64,000 nt of DNA, from contig JADNRX010000260.1 of assembly GCA_015501595.1 (NCBI GenBank), forward strand, positions 1 through 64,000. Reading direction: 5' to 3'. This document shows, piece after piece, positions 48,801-59,900 of the stretch; position 1 is the first letter of the stretch; each line of letters opens with the position of its first letter. The stretch is from Hymenopellis radicata (taxonomy: Eukaryota > Basidiomycota > Agaricomycetes > Agaricales > Physalacriaceae). The notes beneath the pieces were generated by a model. It was not told the DNA's origin, ran no database searches, and saw nothing but the letters and a program-made list of their open reading frames with translations. The position numbers were made by a program, and so were the translations under genes.

Positions 48801-50269
48801 ATGTGATATCAGTCAGCACGAAATTAACCCCGTCGAAACACGGAAAAGGTACGAACCTTGTCTGCATTCTGGCGACACAGTGCGAATCGCGCCTTGCCGT
48901 TGAATTCAAGGCGGGGTGAGTGTCGCAGAACGTATATTCAGAGTACATACACATGTCCCAGGCATCAAATTGAACAAAACCAAGCGGGAAACGACTGTTA
49001 CCCAAAAGTGTCGGAGGGACGGAGGAGGAAGACGTCCTGCCGCGTCATTTCCCCACATCCGAAGTCGGCCAGATAAGATTATAGACGCCCCAGAGACGTC
49101 ACAGGGTCTAGAAATCCTCGTGTCATCGATCTGCAGGGTCCTAGACGTCTCCCAGAGCCTCTGACGCGATAAATCGTCCTCAAAGCGTGTTCTCCACCTC
49201 CACAACCGTCGGAATCCTCGTTACGTAATGCTAGGAAGAGTCTCCAGGTAAATTCAGGCGAGTGAGAGGCGCGAGAGAGTGGGAGAGCACGAAGGTGAGT
49301 TGCTGTAACCACTTTGAACTCGGACATGTGGTGGTTCGAGTTCAAGTGATACCGATCACTTGGGGTTGCCATACTCGTATGGCGCCATTCAAAACCGATG
49401 TTTCCCCGTCTATTCCGAGCCGATTGGACGCCTGTAACGTTGATACGACTTGGGTTACCCGCTCATAGAGCGGAGTGAATTCCCACCAGCGAATACGTGA
49501 AGTCAACATGGCGACCCGACGGACATCATATTCAAGGTACGTTATATCACTTGCACTGGTTTGCTAGCTCACCCTGGACGAAGTTTTCGAGAAGTTGCAA
49601 TTGGATGTTTCGACCGTACTCGCTTCTCCGTAAGTGTCGAGAGGTGGGATATATCCATGGACGTGTTTCTGTCCGACTTTGGGTGCTCACCATGTTTTAG
49701 TGGGATCTCATACTGTGTTCTGGAGAGCAATTAGACGCTTGCACAGAGCTTCAATTGAATTGAATTGTCGATATACGCATTTCTGTTTTCTGCACACTAA
49801 CACATTTCAAGACTACGGTAAGGTTTTCGCGTAAATACTGTCTACTTTCAAGCATAGGAATGGGAGGTAAACCAAATTCATTAAAACATATCTACAACAA
49901 GGCTGTACATGTACACAGATTCTATTCAAAGGAACCCCCGCCAATACGGCTCTCCGCTCGTCACGTAGTCCATCCGTGCCTATGGCGTTAATCTAACAGC
50001 ACCAACACAGTATAGAATAACGGCACTGTGTTGCTGTTGCCATCATCTAGGAATGTATTAGCTCCGTGGAATAATCAAAATAGTTTTAGGAGGTACGTAC
50101 CATAATGCACCCGAAATTGAACGTACTCTCGTCTGAGCACGTCTTCATCAACGAAGACGGTCAGATGCCCATAGTCTCCAATGCCAGAGGCGCTGCTCAT
50201 CCGCGGTCGTGTATCCAGAGCGTGGACGGAAGTCGAGGTGTGTGGCGTCGAGTTCGTGTTCCAAAGACG

Positions 50270-51360
50270 GTGTCAGCATCCCAGTGAGAAGCTCCCAGCG
50301 CGAGTGCAGCGGAGGTAGCACCGCCGCTCACTGCGAAGATACAATAATTCAGGCACTGCAATAAGGTGTTAGTCCTGAAAGCGCGGTAGACACACATAAC
50401 GTACCAAGACGAATTCGTCACCAGGACGTCCAAATGCGTCTATAGACCCGAAGCCCGTGAGATCTGAATCGCCATCAGCGGCTAACCGCTTAGCAGCCGA
50501 AATTGGGCGCGGGCGAGGGTTTTGGACCATGTTGGAATTGGCACGGTGCTAGTCGGGTTGAGCTGTGGAGCTGGTAGTCGGCAGAGAAGGGGACGAGAAG
50601 CGTCTGGAGCAGGTACGGTAGAAGAGAGAGAGATCCCTGAGCTCCAACGCCTATGTCGGAGGAAATTCCAGTTGAAGTGTGGCGTGAAATGCAGACGATG
50701 CCAATATTCCAGGCAGTGCGAAGCTCGCAACACGAGCACAGAGGCGGTAGCGCCGCTGCCCACTGCGTTTGACTTGATATCCAGGTACTAGTGTAATGAA
50801 TTAAGGAAGGAATCGAAGACGCGCAGAATCACGTACCCAAAGAGGAGTTGGTAACTGACGCGTCCCAAAGCGTCCATAAAACCGGAGTCCATGAGATCCA
50901 AATCGGGATCAGAGCCCAGAATTATGCGAAGGCTCGGCGGATGAGCGTAGGTCCGCGAGAGGTTCCGGACAAGATACGAAGGTTTAACGAGGGCGTAGCT
51001 GATACTGGGTGGGAATTCAGTGGCGATATGGGCGATACGGCGTTCCTAATAGCGACGAACTGTTGGTAGCAGCACCCAGGCGGGCTGAGACGAAAGTCGA
51101 AGTGTGGCGTGAATGGTCGGAAGGAAGTCGTCAGCTCAGCGATGGAAATGCGTGCAGTAAGAACACGGCGGCGGAAGCGACGCTGCCCGCTGCGTCGAAG
51201 GTGACATCGCGGGCCTGGGATAACGATTCAGCGCAAGAATTTACAGAATAAGACAACGTACCTGGACAACGGCACCGCCCACACGTCCCAATTCGTCCAT
51301 AAATCCGAAGTCAACCAGATCCAGATCGCCATCAGTGGCAGATATTCTCGGTAGGAATCG
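50270..51360 (-). repeat. Three tandem 430-bp modules with exon-like cores
   Basis: A core read on the minus strand as DGD(S/L)DL..GF(G/M)..DA(F/L)GR, followed by a GTACG donor, recurs around 50429, 50863 and 51288 (steps of 434 and 425 bp). A second conserved piece (GGCAGCG(G/T)CGCTTCCGCC-like, encoding SGGATSAALALGAS in one unit) precedes each next core. The units are strongly diverged from each other but nearly unchanged in duplication copy 2 (about 61377-62470). Confidence 0.7.
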
Positions 51361-51399
51361 AATCCTGCGAAGATTTGACGGTAACAAGGCGGGCGAACT

Positions 51400-52150
51400 A
51401 ATCAAGACAAGTCAGAATTGAACGTAAAAATTTGAATGCGAGATTAGCACTTTTTCTCAGAAAAAAAGGCCCGGCCGGCGAGGCCACTACGCGCTTTAGT
51501 ATCCGCAAGATAGCGAGTTCAAGAGACATGGTGCTGCTGGCCGCCGAGTGATCTGGGTGCGAGGAGGCGGCGAAGCCGCCTCGCGTCGTCTAATGGAAAG
51601 TGAGAAGATCAACAGTGAAAGGAAATGAACACAAAAACGCACCGCATTTCATGATGGAGTAGGTCGTATCTCTGGAAAACGTGTTAGAAATCAAAGATCA
51701 AAATGAACCCAAGACGTACCTTCTCGCTTGGGCCAAAAGCCAGGCCGGCGAGGACAGCCGACGCTGCCCGAGCCTCAACACTTCGTTTCTATGGCAACGA
51801 ACCATCTCTAACGGCGCTGAATCGCGGTGGCGAAGCCACCGCCACCAGTTTGAATGCTCTCTGTTCTCCCAATCAACTTGGAATCAATAACAGCGAGAGA
51901 TGGCGACTTACACATTCGACGGAGATATTTGACGTTCATCTAGGGCAAAATTAAGCCCAAAATGGACGAAAAAATGAGCTAAAAAACGCACTTTTCGCCT
52001 AAGATCCAAGCCTGGCTGGCGAGGCCGTCCATTGATTCCACAAGGTTCTATTCGTCGCGTTTCATAGTCGCATAGAAGGCGAATCGTTGTCGATTCTGGA
52101 GGCGCCGAAGGCGCCGACGCGTCATATCTGAAAAGTATCAGTTTCAAAGA
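51400..52150. repeat. Three tandem 270-bp modules, each with a GAA-loop hairpin
   Basis: A box close to CCRGGCYGGCGAGG occurs near 51475, 51745 and 52015, exactly 270 bp apart. Each is followed by a hairpin with loop GAA: GGCGGC/GCCGCC at 51564-51582, GGTGGC/GCCACC at 51824-51842, GGCGCC/GGCGCC at 52101-52115. The stems differ by paired changes, the loop does not. Copy 2 has the same hairpins at 62670-62688, 62931-62949 and 63211-63225. Confidence 0.85.
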
Positions 52151-53280
52151 TGGAAGACTTGACAGTATGAAGCAAACCTTGAAGTTGCCCGATTGGGATG
52201 AATGTTGATCGGTGTGGTCTTCCTCTTGCCATCACGTCCTACCGCTAGCGTCTCCTTCAATCGACCCTTCGCGTGTTTTAGATTCGGCCCCTTTTGACAT
52301 GCGGTAATTTCTGTGGTTCTTGTGTGTCAGCACTTCCAGTGGAATGACGCCGAATAGGACCACTCACCGCCGCCGCCTCCTCTGTGTATCTCCGTCTCTC
52401 TACTCCGTAAATCTGAACTCAGTTCTCGACTAATTGAGCATGTCTCGCTCATCGTGTGTTCCCTTCTGGATGGACTGGTACCTGAAGCGTGGCCGTCGAC
52501 TGGTGTAGGCCTACACGCTCGTGGTCTCCGATTGGACTTGTCTCCTCTATATTCCGACAGCGAATCTCGACGATTTGAGCTGGGAAGACTCTGGGTATGG
52601 TAAGCACTCTGGAGATCACCAGGATGCCTCTACGTACCTCTCCCGACTTGCAGCCATTCTGACTTCGGTTCTCGACGAATTGTGCGCCTATGGCGGTTTC
52701 TGCGCTTCGTAACGTCAACAAACGGCCTGTTAAGTTGCTTTTACTACTTACCATCGTACGCTCTTCAAGTCGGGACCGCGAAGACTATATAAAATTTCAG
52801 CGGCGGAACCATGACAGTGCGAAGGAGGACTTACCAACGGTGACGCGATTTAGCTTGCAGGTAAAAAACGCGCTGACGGAACGAATCTTCAGCAGACGAG
52901 CGGGATGGGTAGGAGAACGATCTTACCGCGACAGTTTGCGGTGAAGGTGACAGTAAGTGGGAGAGTTGGAATGAGGAATCCAAACTGACCGTTGCACAGA
53001 GACGAAATTCAGGTCCCCACCGGAGGAATATTCCCGTGTGTAAGATTTCTTTGGGCGCCCGATCGTTGCCTTGACTAACGCTTGATTCAGATCCTTGTGT
53101 GGAGATTTCTTCGTGGCGCATTTAACGGGAGGTAAATCTTCTTTCTATATTGGATAGATATTCGTATTCTCGCTGATTCGCCGTTGTACAGGCATCGAGT
53201 TCGAGTACTCAAGTGCAAGTACACAGATTCGAGGTACGTAGTGCCGTCATTCCACAATATTCGTCGCATCATTTACTAAG

Positions 53281-53604
53281 ACCGCCCTGGTAGTCTCCCG
53301 GGAATGCGGCTAATACCTGTCTGTTATTCTTGCACTACACAAATTCGTGTCGTAGGTAGCACCACAATATGTGTCTATTTCGATTCCTAATGACAGTCCG
53401 CTTTGAATGAAACCGCGGGAGAATGATTTCATTGAGAACATATATTTGGCCACACAGAACAATACTTTGGCCACATCACTCGATTCTGATGCGACGGAGC
53501 GCCCAGAACTGCGCATGAGTAACGGGGGGCCCAGACAACCGCCTCATCTATCAAACTCTAATTCTGAAGAGGTATAAAGTCCAGTCAGATTCCTGTCGAA
53601 ATCA
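53281..53604. other. Intergenic
   Basis: Probable 5' flank of the small gene to the right; a TATAAAG-like word lies near 53573. Confidence 0.35.
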
Positions 53605-54104
53605 GCACCCACCTTTCCCTCTCACCGTTATGCTGCCACTATGCCCCTTCGTATTGTGCTCTTGTCATCGGCGTCGCCTTCTCTGTGTTGGACTCTGTCT
53701 CGGGCAAGTGTCTCTTGCTTGTTACTCTCGTCATCGACTAACCTGTTTCTTGTCTAGCTACTCACTGTTCCGTCGACTGACTCAAGTAAGTGTATCTTCT
53801 CTTGTACTTTCATCATTGTCTGACTTGTTGATGCTCTAGGTGCGGACTCGTCCTCTGAGTACTACTCGTGATCACTTTGCGGGTATCCTCTCTTCTGCCT
53901 CGACTCGCAAGCTTCAGTGCTACGAGTCTCCGGGCTGCACGGTGCGTAACAGTGACTCGCGTCACTTCAGCTAACGTACCTCCTTAGTTTGTCCGTGTGT
54001 GCTGGGGTGAACACCACGGTGTGAGGCTCAGATGTGAGTCTCGCACTGCCCACTACGGGGACTGCGCGAACCAGGCATGGGATGTTGGGGCCCGTGTGGC
54101 TTAA
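53605..54104 (+). CDS. Small Cys-containing, possibly secreted protein, unknown
   Basis: Exons ending at the GTAAGTG donor near 53787, then about 53841-53940, then about 53988-54104 join in phase: SLFRRLTQ - VRTRPLSTTRDHFAGILSS - and after a second intron FVRVCWGEHHGVRLRCESRT. The stop follows WDVGARVA at 54102-54104. Upstream, a hydrophobic stretch (YCALVIGVAFSVLDSVSG) could be a signal peptide joined by another intron, but an in-frame Met is not evident. The mature part has about five cysteines. No family is recognised. Confidence 0.45.
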
Positions 54105-54593
54105 TGGGGTCGACCCTACCCAAAACCGACCTTGCGCGCAGGTGATGTTTGCCTGGTATCCTGCCAGCCCTCCTTGGAGCAGCTAAATCAGCCACCGAGA
54201 CTCCTTTTTTTCAATTCTAGCTGCGAGAGACTTGAACGCTGTACTCGCCAGCTCCATCCCTGGGTAACGGACCTCTTTCAGTTTGAATCTCGGCCGAGAA
54301 GCCCAAACACCTTAGCAGGGCACCTTGACAGTACGTCCTCCGAGCTGAAAAGTGCTCTTTAGCGAGACGTGCCTGTGCAATCAGTAGACTTGTCTCTCGC
54401 TTAGACTTTTGTAGTAAATACTTGCCGTTCGCGCCGTGTAGTAGTAAAAGAATGCATTGATTTGAACAACTACTTTCAATTTGAGACCCGATAAGACAGC
54501 AGTGCAATGACACAGTGACAACACACGGCGAAAGAACAAGACCGAAATCTATTCACGAAAGAGAGCAGTCATTACGCACAGCACCCGTATAGC
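54105..54593. other. Spacer at the junction between duplication copies
   Basis: Frames at 54132-54362 (+) and 54217-54513 (-) are open without resemblance. The left boundary of copy 2 lies at about 54594. Confidence 0.4.
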
Positions 54594-54682
54594 AAAGTAA
54601 TCACAAAGAACAAAAATGAAAGAGATAAAACACTAGGGATATAAAATAGAATGCTAGGGTATGTATCATCAAGGTCGTGATA

Positions 54683-54830
54683 CTGTGGACTTTCGTTCAA
54701 TTCGTCACTTTTTTCGAATTTTCGATCAATTTTTTGGCCAAATATTTTTCTTTTGATTTATCGCGATTTTTTCCGAGGACTTTTTTGGGCCGTGTGACCT
54801 GTGACTGACGAATTGATCGAAAGTCCACAG
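54683..54830. mobile_element. 148-bp MITE with TA target duplication (Tc1/mariner, Stowaway-like)
   Basis: The ends CTGTGGACTTTCG(T/A)TCAATT are inverted repeats of about 25 bp with one mismatch, flanked by TA on both sides (54681-54682, 54831-54832). Copy 1 of the duplication has the uninterrupted site with a single TA (CGTGATATCAAG at 43661-43672). A TA duplication is the hallmark of Tc1/mariner-derived MITEs. The centre is AT-rich and non-coding. Confidence 0.95.
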
Positions 54831-54846
54831 TATCAAGAAACGTCTT

Positions 54847-56998
54847 TCACTTCTTATCTCCATCAAAGAACGCGACCAACTGCCCAATCGGCACCTTCCC
54901 AATCGGCTTGGACATCGCCACCTTGTTCGCACTCATCGTCTGCTGCCGCACCTTGTACGGATCCACAAACGTCCCCGCCGCACCACTCGCATTACTCGAC
55001 AAGCTCAAACTCCTCTCACTCGACTTTGACCTCACACGCGGTGTCAGCGGCGCCGTCGGCGTCTGCAGCGACGAAAAGGCATACACCGACTGCGTCCGAG
55101 TCCTGCGATCATTGAGACTCGGCGGGGGCGACGTCTCGCTCAACATGCGCGCACTAGATTTTTTCCCAATCGTCTCCTCCCCGAAATCGTCGTCGTCCTC
55201 GCCGTCCTCATCCTTCTCGTCATCACTGACGGCTCCAGGGCTCTCTGAAAAGAACGCCCGTCCAATACTCTGTTGCTCCTCTGGCGCGACAATAGGACCC
55301 CCAAGCGCCACGGTGTACCGTTTCCTTGGGGTAGGTGTAGGACTGATACTCGTACGACGCGAAGAGGAGATGGAAGGCGGTGGCAAGCCGCTCGTGGCTG
55401 AAGTTACCGATGATGCTGAAGACGTGGAAGACGTGGATGCCGCGGGGTTGGGCAAACCCGAAATAGAGACGGGGCGCGAGTGAGGTGGGGAGACTGGAGG
55501 TGAGAAAGATGCTTGTGGTATGATTGTGCTGTCGGGTGGTGAAGCGTAGTCGCCTGTGGGATATGGTAGTCGGCTAGCGGACGTTTTCGCAGACCCTAGA
55601 GGTGGGCTGATCGTCGCCTGCTGAGATTGGTATCGATTGTGGTGGGGAGTAACCATGGTCGAGGAAGTCAACTGGGGAGCAATAATTTCGGCCGACTGTC
55701 TAGTGGGTCCCGACGACAGGTTGGCTGGGGCAGTAGCGATCTTGGCCATTTCACGACCAAGCTCTCCTACCCGACTCTGCATCTCGGAAAGCTCCTCACG
55801 AATTTCCTGGATCTCTTTCGCTGAATCGTGGGTTTCCTTTTCATGTACCGAAACCTGTTCGTCCTCTTTTTCCTTCTCTTTATCCACCAACCACCATTCC
55901 ACATCGCTCATGCGCTCTTCGAGAGCGCGAACATGGCCCACAGTCCATTTCTCGAGCTTTTCAAAGCGCTTGGCGATAGTAAGCAGGGTAACGTGCACAT
56001 CTAGAGTACCGTTGGCATCGAACTGCGCGTAAAGAGGAGGTGCCTCGCGAGACGGCGACGAGACAGACGAGGGCTCTCCAGTACGCATCGGAGAAGGAGA
56101 CAGATTGGGCGGTGGAATGGTAGGACTGGGACGCGAAGGTGTGGGAGAAACATTCGGGGAAGAGACTGGACGTCGCGGCGGTGTCGTCGGTAACGTCGAG
56201 TTTAAATTGAGAAAGGCGGGATCGCTGAACTTGTTTGCCGTGTTCGCTGGCCAGGCTTTTTCCTTGCCCTTTGAGCCCTTCTTGTCCCTTGCCTTTGTCT
56301 CCTGTATCACCTGTTGAGCAGGCGTCAACTCCTTGGTCGGTGTCAGCTTGTTCTTGACGACCGACCACAACCCGGTCTGTGATGACGCCGGCGAAGGTGG
56401 GTTGGGCATCGTCTGCGAGCGCGATGGCGGTGGAGGCAGGGATCGCGTACTCTCCAGCATAGCGAGGACTCGATCCTCAACCAGTCTGCGCCCGGCGGCC
56501 TCTTCAGTCAAAATACGCTCTGCCTCGCGTCGACTGCGTTCGCGCTCGCGTTCTGCCTCTGCTTCGAACTCAGCATCGGTGGGTAGGGCATTGGACGACT
56601 TTGCCGGGGACATCCAGGTTCCCATGCGCTGCGCAAAAGTGGCTGCGATCTGCGACATGGACGACGACGGCGACGGCGAGCGCATCCACCGGTTATCCTC
56701 GTCTTCGTCTTCGTCGTCGCCTGCCTCCGATTCGGCGTCCATGTCGATCCCCGTGAACGTGTTGGGTATGAATTCGTTCCGTAAAGGCGATGGTGGTCGG
56801 CCCGACGGCGATGTCTTCTCTGGCTGCAGTCAAAGAAATTTATGTTATGCCCAGAGGTCTAGATGGTGCATGCTCACCAATGTCAACGACGTGGCGGATG
56901 GACTGGTCATCCTTCGCTGCCGCTTCAAGTCGGCTCCGGATCCACACTGGATCTGCAAATTGGTCGAGCTCATCGAGCGGGTGGACGCGTACTGGCAT
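54847..56998 (-). CDS. Ser/Pro-rich coiled-coil protein, duplicated copy 2
   Basis: Same two-exon structure as copy 1 (56878-56998 and 54847-56819), about 697 aa. It differs by HDSA instead of P after VSVHEKET, one more Asp in the GEDDD stretch, NASGAAGT instead of NASASGGTGT near the C-terminus, Glu-Trp-Trp instead of Glu-Arg-Trp before LVDKE, and a few substitutions. All indels keep the frame, so both copies remain open. The stop is only 16 bp from the MITE, so the MITE lies in or near the 3' UTR. Confidence 0.75.
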
Positions 56999-59900
56999 CG
57001 ATCTTCAACCAGTCTGTGTCCGACCTCTTCAGTCAAAAGCCACGATATATACATGTAACACGAACCGCCGACATCTCCTCTGCGTCTATCCTCTTTTGCT
57101 GTGTGCCTCCGTCAACTCCTGCATCTTCTATCGGTCCTACTCCGGTGTCTGCTTGAAGATGTGGTGGAGGCGTGCATCCCAGCGGGCGGCGGTGGTGGTG
57201 GAAGAACGTGAGGAGCGTCGGAAGAGAAACCTCGTTGACGTTGACGCGTGGTGTTGATGGGATGAGGAGAGTCGGGTGTCTGGGGTCATGCTTCACGTCA
57301 CGCAAGTATTAACTCCTCGGTCTTACGCGTGTTGCTGGACGACACCAGTGCGTGCTCAACCTCATCCTGAGGAGATAGGTGGGGATGCCCCGCCGAGATG
57401 AAGACACGTCTCGGAGGCGTCGGCAAGTACTGACTAGGTCATGCTCGAGACCATAGCCGTACGTACTTAAACTTACTATGGCCTCAGTTCTGGCCTCACA
57501 CATATCTAATATATGCTAATGTACCCCCCGCTTTAATAAAACTGAGTATATTCTGCAAAAACATTGTTAGCTTCAACGTCTTCGAAAAGGGCAGGCACGC
57601 TCACCACTATGCTACGCGCACTTCGGTTCAAGTACTGGACAAGGCGGCGTGAGTGATTAATTCAAACAACCGGAACAAGACACTTACCAAATAACCAGCG
57701 AACAAGTCGATACCACTGTAGTAAGTAATACTTGACTGTCAGCGAGGCAAGGGGAGAATACGAACAGACTTGCCTTACTCAGATGATTCCTGTGAGCAAG
57801 CCGAAACAGAGCCCGACTCGAAGGAAACTCGCCGAGAGACTATGCTCCTTCTGCACAACCGATCCCATCCTCCCAACGTCGAGGACGACAACGACGGCTA
57901 TATCCAACACCTCCGCTTCTAGAAGATGACATCAGTTGCAAACAAGCATGTCAAACTGCACAACCGCACCTACAACGAGGCCGCCAGCGACGTCTGAACT
58001 GGGGGGAAATGTTCTTGAAGCCGATGTCCTGCAGAACACGGTGTCGTCCCGCTCGAGTCCTGACATCGCACTCCCTATATCGTAGACCGACATTGCCGAA
58101 TCAGACGTGGACGACACTAAATACAACTTGAAGGAGACAGCCTGTGTATACATTCTAAAACGGCTATTGAGAGCTTTGTTACATCAGAATAAAGGATATG
58201 CTTACCTCGACAACGATGAGGAGTAAGTTCCGTGAGACGAGGTCAAATGAACGCGGTCGTCCCACTCTGCGCAAGCAGATGAGTAAGTTTAAAGGACTAG
58301 ACAGCCGGAGGCGCACCTTCATACGCAGTCATCAAACAATAATGTCCCCATCCGAGTCCTCTGATAAACAAGGCGATATACAGGCGCGAAGCAGGAACGA
58401 CTAGGTAAATGCTTCATCAGCGAGCTCGTCATCAAGCAAAACAAACTATAAACGTACCCTAACCCAGACCAAGACCCTAATCAACAGCGAGAACTAGGAC
58501 CAGCAAGGATAGGGCGGGAGTTATCAAAGCTATACCGTTAGTCGGGAGGAGTCGTATCCAGAGCAGCGTCGACGTCTGATGAATCCCACCGGCGCGAAGC
58601 CAAATGGGATAAGGACGCGTCGCGAAGACAACGGCCCAATCAACGCCGGCGACGTCGCTTATAATCCTGATGTCTGTCAGAGTCGTTGGTCGTTGGTCAG
58701 AGTGTGATTACCCAACCAACGTACCATAGAAAGTCGTTCGTTGGTGCTAGTAGGACGAGGAGCCTGATAATGCAGCTGGCGGGAAAGTTGTCCGGACCGG
58801 GCTCGAGTTCACGGTGGGGGCGCGCGGTATCTAGGGCTAAGGGAATGAATGGGGTAGTAGCCGGAAGAGATGGGAGCTTACCATGCAAGAAAGGCCGCCT
58901 GTCCGACGTCTAACAAAAGGGCGGGGAATGAGTATCACTACGAGCAGCAGCAATAACGACGCACAGAGTGGCCTTTAGCCCGTATCCATGGAGGAGCGGC
59001 GGGATAATGTCCTTCACGTCGCGGTCAACGATGCACAACCAAAATTTTCTGACAAAGTCATCAGCGGTTTCGTCGACAACAAGGCAAACGAGTAGACATA
59101 CCAGAGAGGGCGAAGGCGCTGGCGGAGGATGGCAGTCAGAAAAGAAATCGACGATGATGGTGGGAGGAAGAAACCCGGGTGTTCATCAACAAACATAAGT
59201 TGATCACGTTTTAAACGCGTCGTCGTTGCGGTGATGTCCGGCAGAAACGATGGGCGGGAACGTCGTGTACAGCGACTAGAGCATCGACAGAACGATGAGA
59301 AGGGCATGGTTTGAGAGAATGAGACGAACCGAGAGAAGAAATGTATGTAGAGGGAAAAGGAAGGAAGGAAAGGTGGAATGAAGATTCTGAGTAAATTCCG
59401 TCGCCTTTTAATGGTTTCCCGTAGATACGTACACGCAATAAGATGGATATCAAAGCCGTTGATCGGGCGCCGTAACACACGGACATTTGATGGGGGCAGA
59501 TCCAAGAAGATTCAGGAGCATATTGCGCCGCCACACATTTCGCTTAGTGACGTGAGTCTCCGCCCTGCGCAACACGGTGAAAATAGCAGCGATACAAGCA
59601 ATAAAAGAATGAAAATCTGAGATGGTCAATATACCAGGACAAGTGCTGAACCCAAACAGAAAGAAACTTACCTTGACCTCCAGAATGCACCGTAGAGAGT
59701 TTCCCGTTCTTGAAAGCAAGGTTCCAACAGCCAAAATGCTGGAATTAGACGCAGGGTCTGCCCCTGAGAATCTGATGGGAGTCAGTCAGCGGCGTCTGGA
59801 CTCGGGGATAGTGAAAACTTACAGAATGGGTTTTTCACCCGGACAGTTGCAACGCTTCGCGTTGCTCGTTCCACCCTAGAGAAAGGTTCCGTTTACGTTC

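Larger units (their letters stand above)
45892..53280 (-). other. Intron-rich or decayed region in duplication copy 1
   Basis: No frame longer than about 163 codons is open, but GTACGT/GTAAGT and CAG signals on the minus strand bracket short exon-sized frames again and again. One example near 52.5-52.65 kb reads MAASRE, then after a donor GTACGT and an acceptor SSNRRDSLSEYRGDKSNRRP in phase. Three repeated exon-like pieces lie at 50.4-51.35 kb. Phases do not stay consistent between pieces. The region is either a gene with many tiny exons, a non-coding spliced transcript, or a decayed gene. Copy 2 preserves almost every base of it. Confidence 0.4.
43546..54594. repeat. Segmental tandem duplication, copy 1 (about 11 kb)
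   Basis: From about 43546 the sequence recurs from about 54594 in the same orientation (offset 11.04 kb at the left end, about 11.11 kb over most of its length after small indels). The match covers a long gene and about 7 kb of non-coding-like sequence, nearly identical between 45.7 and 50.5 kb. The last part (about 52.9-54.6 kb) has its counterpart beyond the window. Confidence 0.93.
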
